From Tubiluchus corallicola (lineage: Eukaryota; Priapulida; Priapulimorpha; Priapulimorphida; Tubiluchidae): a DNA stretch of 37,221 nucleotides. This document shows positions 1-11,751 of the stretch, piece by piece. The stretch is from contig JAQGDQ010001357.1 in assembly GCA_030141605.1 (NCBI GenBank), forward strand, positions 7,501 to 44,721, read 5' to 3'. Position 1 is the first letter of the stretch. The number at the start of each line of letters is the position of its first letter. Under the pieces are notes generated by a model. It saw nothing but the letters and a program-made list of their open reading frames with translations. It did no database searches and was not told the DNA's origin. The translations under genes and the position numbers were made by a program.

Positions 1-112
1 CTTGGTACCAAAATGATTCTCATGAAATGGAGATTTAGAATATGCGAATAACCAGAAATGCCTAATTGCCAAACTTATGGATGATTTTGCTATGCAAGCG
101 TACAAATATAAA
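1..112. repeat. Dispersed repeat R1, copy 1
   Basis: The segment from cttggta to gctatgcaagc closely matches 15062-15172, sharing catgaaatggagatt and gattttgctatgcaagc. The second copy runs straight into a pentanucleotide array, as a retroposon tail would. Family unknown. Confidence 0.6.
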
Positions 113-752
113 GAGCCGGCACCTGAACATACAGCGTGATGAACCATGCCAAAGGAATGTAAACATAGACACCCTGATATCTGTCCTAACTGCCATTACA
201 CTAGACAGTGTGAAATGAATACAGACGGTAGCAATCATCTCATGTGAATATAAGTATCTCCTATTTAAAATTGTGCCTAGTGTTAATATATATGTAGAGC
301 ATTGACCTTACATTAAACAAGTTGATGCGCTTACTTAGAGTACACACGAAATGGTGTGCATAGTTAATTAGCCTAATTAATTAATATAAAATATTTACGT
401 CTGATCCAATCACTGTCTTTTTTTACCGCTACTGGTGCGATTAGCGAATATAACTGCACATATAACATCGGATAATATTATATATATAATTTTACATATA
501 TATACATATATATTATATATATTATCATTTATATATATATATATATATATATATATCATCATGTACAAAAAACATAAAAATCCCCCACAGAGAAGGCTGC
601 ACATAAAACCTGTATACTTTCCCTTTAACTAGCTCTAACAAGGTGAGACGATAAAATAATGTGTTCGCTGCCTCGCATATAACATCGGAAATTGTCACCA
701 GCAAGAATTAAACACTGCGCTAATTACGGACGATGGCGGCTCATAAATATAC
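113..752. other. IFT122 intron sequence with an AT microsatellite
   Basis: This is the 3' part of the intron after exon 19. It contains (TA)n-rich sequence at about 472-557. I see no coding segment on either strand; short open frames across the microsatellite are low-complexity artefacts. Confidence 0.6.
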
Positions 753-832
753 CTCAAAAGTCAGCAGCCGTTGGGTGAAGGGGTCGTCGCCTTTCTCCGT
801 TCGTGGCTCCGTCAGTCGCATCGTTTCGCTCC
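753..832 (-). CDS. IFT122: IFT122 exon 19, last exon in window
   Basis: The exon has 80 nt. It completes Gly, then [20 protein letters not shown] and RLLTFE. The family counterpart is [24 protein letters not shown]. The acceptor is CTGTTTTAG; the donor is GAG|GTATAT. The remaining C-terminus, which in human IFT122 holds another cysteine-rich motif, should lie before position 1; I found no part of it in 1-752. Confidence 0.88.
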
Positions 833-3800
833 CTAAAACAGAAGAGCAAAAAATCCATTTTACGCTCATCGGCTAACGAGTCTCAACAATGTAATCAAAA
901 TAATCACCCTAAGTAGTCCGCATCACATCATCCGTTACAATTTTCACCTGACTTACACAAAAGTAATGACTTATTTCCATATATGGGCATCGGCTCAGAC
1001 GGTTATTACACAAAGACACAATCAGGTAAGCTCAAATGCACGAATAATCCATCAACAAAAGCCAATGTTGACTGGGTTTGTTGAATAGTGTGTGTACCAA
1101 ACAGTGTGGGAGCTACTCCAGTCGTACAGGGTGAACCAAAAATTTCAGGATTTGCAAACTTGCTAACAGTAATTAATAATTTCACCTATGAAATATGCCA
1201 ATCTTTAGTTTATGTTTAACATTTTTCTTTCTTTCAATAATCTCACCATCTCTCCAGGGATGAGAATGACAAATTGCAAAAAAACTCTGAAACAGGCCGG
1301 GGGTTTGAGAGCCGTGTAGCCCCCATGGGGGTTCAAGGGGGGGGGAAGCTCCTTTGGAGCCAGCAAGAAATTGCAATTTTGTGACCATAGAGAGCCCCTC
1401 TAAGTGGACTTAAAATATCAATTACCTTGTTTCATGCATAATTTAAAATACCCAACTATCAAGGATACATGATACCTAATTGTCTCAAAAACGTCTAAGT
1501 ACTGGCCGCTCCTATGCAAAAGTATATAAAAACTGTCTGCAATTGACTCAAATAACTCCGCACAATTGATTCTATATTTTTATACATAGAGATATACACG
1601 TGGTTACACTGATGTACGTGATGTAAACAAAGTGACAGCCTGCCAACTAGCGGTCAGCTTGTGAAATAATGTACTGGGTCCGTAAAAATTTTCTCAACGA
1701 ATTTACGCGATTTACAAAAATGGCACTACTGGTCTTCCAAAAACTCGGAATTCCACGTATCCGCGGAAAATTCTCATCACTGCATTTCTCTATCTCACTT
1801 CTTCCTTTTTAAATTCTTTCATTCTTCCTCATCTTGTTCTTTCAAAGTTTCTTACGGATTCTGAAAATCTCCGTTACTTTCCTTTAATGAGATTTTTTTG
1901 TTTTATTTATTTCATTTTTCTATATTTGGTTATTACAAATTATTTTTTATTATCAATGTTAAGCACATTTTTGCAGTCCAAAATGATCTTAAAGAAATTA
2001 ACATTTTTCTTTATTAAAGGAAAACAGGATGATTGTGTAGACATTATTTCAAAATAAGCTATGTTGTAAAATGTTTAAAACTACAACAGCTTTTTTAAAA
2101 CAAAGCTTAGACTAAATAATAATTACCTCAGATTTTTAAATTTTGTTAAACTTTCAAGGCTACGCGCGACTAAACCACTAAGAGCAGAAATGGCGCCTCT
2201 TCGTCACATTCGTGTGACCGATAAATAGGCGCGGTACCGTGATAAGCACAATCATGAACATCAGTGTTCGTCTGTGATATAAGTGTGACATTTTTGTGAC
2301 ATCACATCGGCATTTTATAGCAATCTTTCTTTACAGAAATGTCCTTGACACGCGGAGAAGATTCCCACCATTGCACAAACTGTGACATAAGCGATAGATG
2401 TGTTCGGTTCCAAGGTAATTATCCAAATACAAGAAACAATTGCTCACTCTTATGGGGCAAGAAAATGTATATTTTGGACGGTAAATTGAAATGAGATCAA
2501 GTCACAATTGTCCGGTTTTTCGTTAAACAAAACATCTTCCACATCTCCAACACCCAACACTTACCGCTACATGGTGCTACATAAGTATGACAATTATCAT
2601 AGCATGGTTCATTTATTATGAGTGTCAGCAGAAGTACCAGGTTAAATTTTAATGTACTCAGGTACTCAGGTACTCAATCAATACAAAAAAGTATAAAATG
2701 TAGCAACACACTCAAATACATGTAGGACTGCCCATGGACCGTGTGTGGACCGCACGTGAGTTAAAGGTAGGACCAATAACGTGGACCACAGATGAGTTAA
2801 AGGTAGGACCGCACGTGAGTTAGAGGTAGGACTGCACGTGAATCAAAGGCAGGACCACTAACATGGACCGCACGTGAATCAAAGGCAGGACCACTAACAT
2901 GGACCGCACGTGAATCAAAGGTAGGACCACTAACCTGGACCGCACGTGAATCAAAGGTAGGACCACTAACCTGGACCGCACGTGAATCAAAGGCAGGACC
3001 ACTAACCTGGACCGCACGTGAATCAAAGGCAGGACCACTAACATGGACCACACGAGTTAAAGGTTGGACCACTAATGTGCACCGCACACGAGTTAAAGGT
3101 TGGACCACTAATGTGAAACGCACATTAGTTAAAGGTAGGGCCACTAACGTGCACCGCACACGAGTTAAAGGTAGGACCACTAACGTGTGAGGGTTAAAGG
3201 ACCAAAAACGTGGAACGCACTTGAGTTAAAGGTAAAAACAAGAATTAAACCCTTTTCATACAGTTAATGAGTGAGAAAGCTGTATGCAAAATAACTAGGG
3301 CACTACGGCAGATAAAAAGGTAAAGAAGAAACACCAATCCATTTACCATCCAGGTCACACATTGCTTAACATCGACACTGAGTACACACACTAATAGATG
3401 TTAGGTGATATCTACAGCAAGCAAACACGTTACCTCGCATGGTACTCTCCGTCCATTGTTCTTCTTCTTCATTCTCTCTCCCGGCGGGTTCGGCATCGAT
3501 CAGTTGCAGCGCCTCCTCGTCGGTCAAGCCCGGTTCAAGACGGAACTCCACGAGTGGCAGCACCTCTGCAGAAAAAGAGAAAACCGTGAGCAAAACCTGA
3601 GCCTGCTCGAACTAACCTTGATCCCGAATGAGAGGATGCTATTACTACAGCATCCCTACAGCAGATGAGGATGAAAATGGCTTAAATTAGTCATGCTAAA
3701 AAATATAATAGTCACCCGAGTTAACATTAATATAAGCCTAACTTTGCAGAATGCTTGACTTTTCCTTTAACAAAATAACGAGCAAAGCGACAACTTAACC

Positions 3801-6800
3801 CAGAGTCATGCTTGAAATGAAAGCAAGCAAATTAGTCATGTTAAAAAATATAATAGTCACCCGAGTTAACATCAAACGCTGCATAATCACAGCAATTACA
3901 GCATAAAAGGCAAAACGCATTAACATAATTACTAACGAGCATAAATATGCGCATCAAATTAAACGAGAATGAGGGATCAAGTTAACAAATGACTCATCAA
4001 ATGTTTTAGAGGGCTGATTCTGCATATTTAGTATGTAAAAGTAGTACAGAATTTTGATTTGATTTAATATTTTATTTCAAACTTTACAAAGTTCACATAC
4101 ACATCACAAATTAATACAAATAACACAATAAATCATGAAACACAACAATAACACAAATAACAATTAACGATATAGCAAACTACGCCAATGACGTCTAATT
4201 ACAGAAGAAAAGTTTACATCACTGTTTAAAATGTTCTTGCATATAAAATTTTCACTGTTGTTCAGCCTGACGTGTAAACTGTATGCACATTTTCTGTGAA
4301 TAACATCAAAATAAATGATATTAAGTCTAGTAGAAATATATCTTGCGCTCGTATCATATGAAAAGTTAAACAGCTTCCGTGTTGATACATTATATGCAAC
4401 CTTGAGTTTGCTAAGATTATTGTAAGAATAAAAATGTCTCCAAGTGGAAATACAATAAAAAGTAGTGCAGTAAGTATTAAACAATTGTCTCTTCACGTTA
4501 ACTGAACAGTGAGTAAATTTCATGAGTAATTTATTTGCTCTACCATAGTAAATTGAACACAAAATTATGGCGATAATTTCGTACTAAACTCCTTCCTGTT
4601 CGCTAGCGCAACATTACGCAACTATTACATAGCAGCAAAGAACAATTAAAAAAGAATGTAAAAGAAAAAACGTCGGATTAATTTCCGGGAAAACACCGAT
4701 GCAGTAATTCAGTTTTAAAATTTATTATTATTATAAATACCGAGGCTTGCAAAGTATGAATTATGGATTAGCGTAATGTTGCCATTAATTTGCAAGATGT
4801 CTGACTTTATAGGTTTTTCATATCGTTGTAAAAACTTTGAAAGAAAGTGAAACTCCGGAGTTGTACTTTTTTCAAAAAAAATGGGTAATGTAGCTAGCAA
4901 TCTTATACGTTGTTGTGGAGATCGCTGACATCTATTAGAATTGCATAGAACATTGTGGAGTGTTCCGTTAGAATAACCGTGCAGAATGTTCTGGAAAGAA
5001 ACTTCTGGAAGCTTCTCGGGCGCGCTATATAAGGCGAAGCAAGCCGCTGAGACTCACACACACACACGGATTCACACGGACGCCACTTACACATTCTCTT
5101 GTTACCTGTATTTTCAGATACACTCAAACGTTTTCCAGATTTTCACATTTACTGTAAACATTTCGTGTTCCTTCATACTTTTGTGTTGTAGAATTCTCGC
5201 TTAATAAACTAGTTTAATTTGATGAAGTGATTTCTGGTTTTCTCTACGAGCCCTCCGAGAGAAACAAAACACAACATACATTTGACTGTGCTGAAACCAA
5301 ATAAAGAGAGTGTTGCCATCTTGAAAAATTAGCGGAAGAGACGGCCATCTTGCCGGTGAAAATGTCCGACGATTTTCAATTGATCCCACATCTAAAATTA
5401 TTGGCTTCAATGGCTTCTAGCACTGTGTCATAACTTTTTAGCAAAACGAGGCAAGTTTTCACCATTCAGTTAGACTATGTATGTTGGGAACCTGGCGGCC
5501 ATTTTGTTTTTTGCTTATTTAACTGTTTAAGTCGCTTTACATATTTTTAGCAGAATTTCAGATTCAGAAGGTCGAATTAATAAATATAATTTGCTTTTTG
5601 TCTTTTATAATAAATGTTTTGGTGAAACAGTTAATATAATTGCATAAGCACCATAATTTTGTGTTGTGTGGCAGCCATTTTGAGAACGGCGGCCATTTTT
5701 GAAATAAAAGTAACAGAAATAGACCACCATAATTTTGTGTTGTGTGGCAGCCATTTTGAAAACGGCGGCCATTTTTGAAATAAAAGTAACAGAAATAGAC
5801 CATTTAGGTCCAGCTATCCCAAATGGATATCATAATCACTCTTAAAATATGAAATTACTTGATAAAGAACTTTAAACTTACCAAACGAAACGAAAGAAAA
5901 GACAAACGGGTGACGGCAATTGACACAACAGTTGTCCTGCATCGGACTCGTCAGTGGATTATAGGTGGAGCATCGGTAGCACATCCGCTGCAAGTCCTAA
6001 AATTAGGAGAACCAGTACATGACTACACCGGTTAGCTTGAACGCATGTTCACTAGTTCAATATTCGTGTTCAACTTTCACGTTCACAGCGAACGAATACA
6101 GGGTGGATCAAAAACAAGCATGCACGATGATTCATTTACACTTTCACAGCAAACGAGTACAGGGTGGATCAAAAACAATCATGCATGATGATTCATTTAC
6201 ACTTTCACAGCAAACGAATACAGGGTGGATCAAAAATAACCATGCATAATGATTCACTTTCACGTTCACAGCTAACGAGTACAGGGTGGATCAAAAATAA
6301 TCATGCATAATGATTCACTTTCACGTTCACAGTAAACGAATACAAGGTGGATCAAAAATAATCATGCGTAATGATTCACTTTCACGTTCACTGCGAACGA
6401 ATACAGGGTGGATCAAAAATAATCATGCATGATGATTCACTTTCACGTTCACAGCAAACGAATACAGGGTGGATCAAAAATAATCATGCATGATGATTCA
6501 CTTTCACGTCCACGGGTAACTAATACAGGGTGGAACAGGGTGGATCAAAAATAATAATGACGTTCAATGATTCGGATATTTAATGCGAGGTTTTTTTCCA
6601 AAAATTTGGCGACATGGTGCATCTTGACTCTGGCACACTAGAATGAAATAATCTACAGACTGGGATACATTTACATTACCTTTTTACACAACAGAGGGCA
6701 GCACCAGCATTTATTTTGAACAACCTGATGCGTGATATGCACATGGCATGTGTAAGCTATCATTGCTACCGTGTTGGCGTCAGTTAACTTGTATACTAAG

Positions 6801-9800
6801 CATAATGTATGCAGACTTGTCATACAGGCAGTGAAGTGGTTAATGTAGCACAAGATGGGAGTGAGGCAAGACCAGCACCTAGTACATTATCAAGAATAAT
6901 TCACTCAGATGAAACACAAAATCTAGCAGAGGTGTTCTAGGAGTTTTTTGCTGCACATACATACCCTCTTTACAAGGCATATGCAGTATGGCACCGGAAA
7001 TTTCCTGGAATACGATTTTCCCGATGGTCACAGGCCCGTTTACTGACCATACATGGTGTTGCTTACCTCGTTATCTTTGAACGGTTTGGCTCGGACAGAC
7101 AGGCTGGCCACGTCGATCACGCCCTGCAGATGAGGCGGAATTCTGTGCTGCTGCAGCTTCTCAAAGGCAAAACGTGACAGCTTGAACGCCCCCAGGTTCC
7201 TCGCCTGCTTGGCCAAGGCAAAAAGTACATTCCTGAGACAATGCTGTCAAGAAAACTAATGAAATGAACTGAGGAAGGGTGCAACACACAGTTCAAATGA
7301 TAAATGTCAGACATCAGCTTCGGTTAAAGGAAAACAGGACGACTTTTCATATCTTACCCCATTTTGACCACTAGATGGCACTCGCCTAATGTGTACCTTG
7401 ACTACTAGATGGCACTCGCCTAATGTGTACCTTGACCACTAGATGGCACTAGCATAATGTGTACCTTCACCACTAGATGGCACTCGCCTAATGTGTTCTT
7501 GAAGAATTAAAAGAAGACAGGATGATTTTTCAAGTCTGATAAAAATATACATTTTAACACTAATAATACTGTAAAAGCGTTTCTGATAACGAAATAACAG
7601 ATTAAAATCTTAAATAACAGGCGGGCGAGCCCAACTAGTGATGACATCACAAACTAACACAATTTTCTACAGCAAAAATATTCCACGAGCGCGTTGCACA
7701 TGTTTGCGAAAGCAAAAAATGAAGTGCAGTAATACTGTAGGATATTCAGTGCGTTATACTAGGAAAGTTTTAAGATAAAAAACTCAAATTCGAATTTACC
7801 ATTGTGTTCACACACAAGCTCTCACAAACAAACAGCTCTGAACTAAGAGGTACAGCACCAGTTTTTCATGCAATGGGCCCACCTAACTAGCAAATGGCAA
7901 AATGCATATAACAGTGAAGAGCTAGCCGCGGAAACATATTACTTTGATGTGTTAATAATTCTCTCACGGGAGTCATTTTTGAAAAAATTGTATTTTCCTT
8001 TCAAAGCAAGCAAGCCTCCAAGAAAGGATACACTTTTGAGATTCGTGGTGGTATCTCCCCTGTCATGGAGTTCAAGACGAAGAGAGAGATGTTGAAGAGG
8101 GCTTCCGGTAGATGCGATGTGAACGGTTCGTCCGTGTATCGCTGAACGGAGTGGTATGCGTAGTAAATGTCGGCTAGCGTTTGAAACCTCTCAAACATTT
8201 CCAGCATGGACTGCAACTTTGAACTGTTTTCTGAAAATAACAAATGTTAATTATTACGTAAGTTCAGACTGGTGGGTTTTTTGTCGTGAGTTTTCTCTCT
8301 GACAGCGAATTCAGTGTGAACTGCTTTGCGAGTTACTGTCGGCAAGTTATTGCAATGTCTTCAACAGTTACTGCAAGTTGAGTTACTGTCTAGTGTGAAC
8401 GCATTGGTGAGTTACTCTCGGCATTTCTCGGCGAGTTACTCTCGATATTTCTCGCAGTGAACAGAGAAGTGAGTGTCAGCTCGCGGTTACTGTCGGAGAG
8501 TAACTCACAGCAAGTTTTACTCTAGTCTGAACATACTTGTGAGTTACTTAGTGAGTTACTCTCGCTGTGCATAGAGAAGTGAATGTCAGCTTGCGCTTAC
8601 TGTAGGAGAGTAACTCTCAGCAAGTTTTACTCTAGTCTGAACACGCTTGCGAGTTACTTAGTGAGTTACTCTCGCTGTGCATAGAGAAGTGAATGTCAGC
8701 TTGCACTTACTGTAGGAGAGTAACTCTCAGCAAGTTTTACTCTAGTCTGAACACGCTTGCGAGTTACTTAGTGAGTTACTCTCGATATTTCTCGCAGTGC
8801 ATAGAGAAGTGAGTGTCAGCTCGCGATTACTGTCGGAGAGTAACTCTCAGCAAGTTTTGCTCTCTAGTCTGAACACGCTTGTGAGTTACTTAGTGAGTTA
8901 CTCTCGACACTTCTCGCAGTGAATAGAGAAGTGAGTGTTAACTCACGCTTACTGTCGGAGAATAACTCACAGCAAGTTTTGCTCTCTAGTCTGAACACGC
9001 TTGCGATTTACTTAGTGAGTTACTCTCGACACTTCTCGCAGTGAACAGAGAAGTGAGTGTTAACTCACGCTTACTGTCGGAGAGTAACTCACAGCAAGTT
9101 TTGCTCTCTAGTCTGAACACGCTTGTGAGTTACTTAGTGAGTTACTCTCGATATTTCTCGCAGTGCATAGAGAAGTGAGTGTCAGCTTGCGCTTACTGTC
9201 AGAGAGTAACTCTCAACAAGTTTTGCTCTCTAGTCTGAACACCCCTGTGAGTTACTTGGCCGGTTAACTAACATGAAAATTACACAAATTATGCATTGAT
9301 TACCAATGAAAAACATTTGAAAAACTTGCAAAAATTGTACCACATTTTTGCAAGAAGTTGAATATTTGCACAAAATAAGCCATTTCACAGTTCCAACGAT
9401 TGATCATGATCGCGAAAAGGTCAAAGGTTAAGTGTACCAGACAACACATTTGTGTACACTTGGCAACACCTCGCAGCCCATGCTACTGCAATAGTAACAG
9501 TTTTAACAGCTAGCTAGAACCTTACCTAGTTCATTTATTCTTGTTCCCAAGCAAAATCCTACTAGTAAATCATTTTACGTGCAGACTAATGAATAATTAA
9601 TTAAAGTCCATGTAAAACAACTGAAGTTACTGAACTGATGCAACAGACAGCTTTGCTTTACACATTATATTGAATGTCGTTGATAACATCAACGGAAAAT
9701 AGAGGGTGCTGCAGTTCCACAGTGTCTATACATGAACCGCCACTGCAAATACGTAGCCAGTCAATTCAATCTTCTTTTATTTAACATACCAGCAGCAATG

Positions 9801-11594
9801 TCCAGGCACTGCATGGCCAGCATCCAGTAGTAGTACGACGCATCGTCAAATCTGTGCTCGTTAACTGCATTCTTAGTCAGCTCACCGAGCACCTTCACGG
9901 CATCATCCTGTCTTCCCGCTTTGTGAAATGCTGGAAAAAAGAGCGAGGATTAAGAATCCTGGATTGCCATTTGTAATGAAAGAGCGGCAAGGTAGCACTC
10001 ATGAATTTATGACTTGCACCACCATCCAATGTATGTCTCGTCTTTAACACAATAAGACACAACGAATAAATTTAACTCGTTTGTTTAATATTGCCCGCTG
10101 TCAACTGTTTACTGTACAGTGTGAACTTAAGTAATGTTGAGGCAGGTCAGTAAATAGAGGGGTGATCGCCTGTGTTCAATGCTCACTCTGTTTACTTTAC
10201 TGTACAGTGTGAACTTAAGTAATGCTGAGGCAGGTCAGTAAATAGAGGGGTGATCGCCTGTGTTCAACGTTCACTCTGTTTACTTTACTGCACAGTGTGA
10301 ACTTAAGCAATGTTGAGGCAGGTCAGTAAATAGAGGGGTGATCTGCTGTGTTCAATGCTCACTCTGTTTACTTTAATGTACAGTGTGAACTTAAGTAATG
10401 TTGAGGCTGGTCAGTAAATAGAGGGGTGATCTGCTGTGTTCAATGCTCACTCTGTTTACTTAACTGTACAGTATGAACTTAAGTAATGTTGAGGCTGGTC
10501 AGTAAATAGAGGGGTGATCTGCTGTGTTCAATGCTCACTCTGTTTACTTAACTGTACAGTATGAACTTAAGTAATGTTGAGGCTGGTCAGTAAATAGAGG
10601 GGTGATCTGCTGTGTTCAATGCTCACTCTGTTTACTTAACTGTACAGTATGAACTTAAGTAATGTTGAGGCTGGTCAGTAAATAGAGGGGTGATCTGCTG
10701 TGTTCAATGCTCACTCTGTTTACTTAACTGTACAGTATGAACTTAAGTAATGTTGAGGCTGGTCAGTAAATAGAGGGGTGATCTGCTGTGTTCAATGCTC
10801 ACTCTGTTTACTTAACTGTACAGTATGAACTTAAGTAATGTTGAGGCTGGTCAGTAAATAGAGGGGTGATCTGCTGTGTTCAATGCTCACTCTGTTTACT
10901 TAACTGTACAGTATGAACTTAAGCAATGTTGAGGCAGGTCAGTAAATAAAGGGGTGATCGGTTGTGTTCAATGCTCACTCTGTTTACTTTACTTTACAAT
11001 GTGAACTTAAGTAATGTTGAGGCAGGTCAGTAAATAGAGGGGTGATTGGCTGTGTTCAATGCTCACTCTGTTTACTTTACTGTACAGCTTGAACTTAAGC
11101 AACGTCGGGGCTGGTCAGTGAACAGAAAGGTGATCATTCTCGAACAGTTCTATTTGCCATGCCGATTCTGGCTGTTCGCGCTGTTGCAGGAAGAACGTAC
11201 ATACACATACTAGGCTTTTGCACCAAATTCTGAGGACGCGATAGATTCGCTAACGTTTAGAGAATATTTAGATATTATTCTGTACTGAGAATTCCAAAGT
11301 TATGCTACTATGTAAATAACAGTCAAGTAAATTTAAGATTTAAATATGGTTGTACTGTAGATCTAAACGAAAATGTAAAATTAAAGGTTAAGAACTCATT
11401 TAAAGATTATGTTTTAAGATATCTATTATAGCTCCTTACAACACTGTATAATGTAATATAATTACAAGGGAACTACAATGTGTGGTTATTATAAAGTTGA
11501 ATGTCTGTAGATATGTTACTTTACTAACATCGCATTACCTGTTTTACTAACATCTTTATCTTTGTAAACTGTATATTTTATACGAAATAAACTC

Positions 11595-11641
<47 letters not shown>

Positions 11642-11688
11642 TAACAATAACAGCAATAATAATAATATTAATAACAACAGCAACAATT

Positions 11689-11751
<63 letters not shown>

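Larger units (their letters stand above)
4911..5276 (+). mobile_element. Solo LTR with heat-shock promoter
   Basis: A 366 bp element starts TGTTGTG and ends CACAACA (perfect 7 bp inverted ends, TG...CA), with flanks tacgt and tacat as a 5 bp target duplication with one mismatch. It contains tightly spaced heat-shock elements, a TATA box and AATAAA in the order expected of a U3-R LTR. No internal retrotransposon sequence is attached, so it is a solo LTR. It lies antisense to IFT122, in the intron between exons 17 and 18. The superfamily cannot be told from the LTR alone. Confidence 0.78.

Noticed and set aside
1182-1388. 68-codon minus-strand frame as a transposase remnant
   Set aside because: It spans the MITE boundary and the G-rich insertion. 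The other MITE copy has no equivalent frame.
2797-3180. 127-codon minus-strand frame through the 36 bp array
   Set aside because: Repeat artefact; two minus-strand frames are open at once.
4986-5204. 72-codon plus-strand open frame over the heat-shock elements
   Set aside because: It starts inside the HSF sites upstream of the TATA box, so it cannot be the product of that promoter; it is a chance frame.
10085-11125. Regular direct repeats that might suggest CRISPR or another spaced array
   Set aside because: Units are contiguous with no unique spacers, and the window is eukaryotic. The same holds for the 36, 55, 60, 61, 72 and 73 bp arrays.
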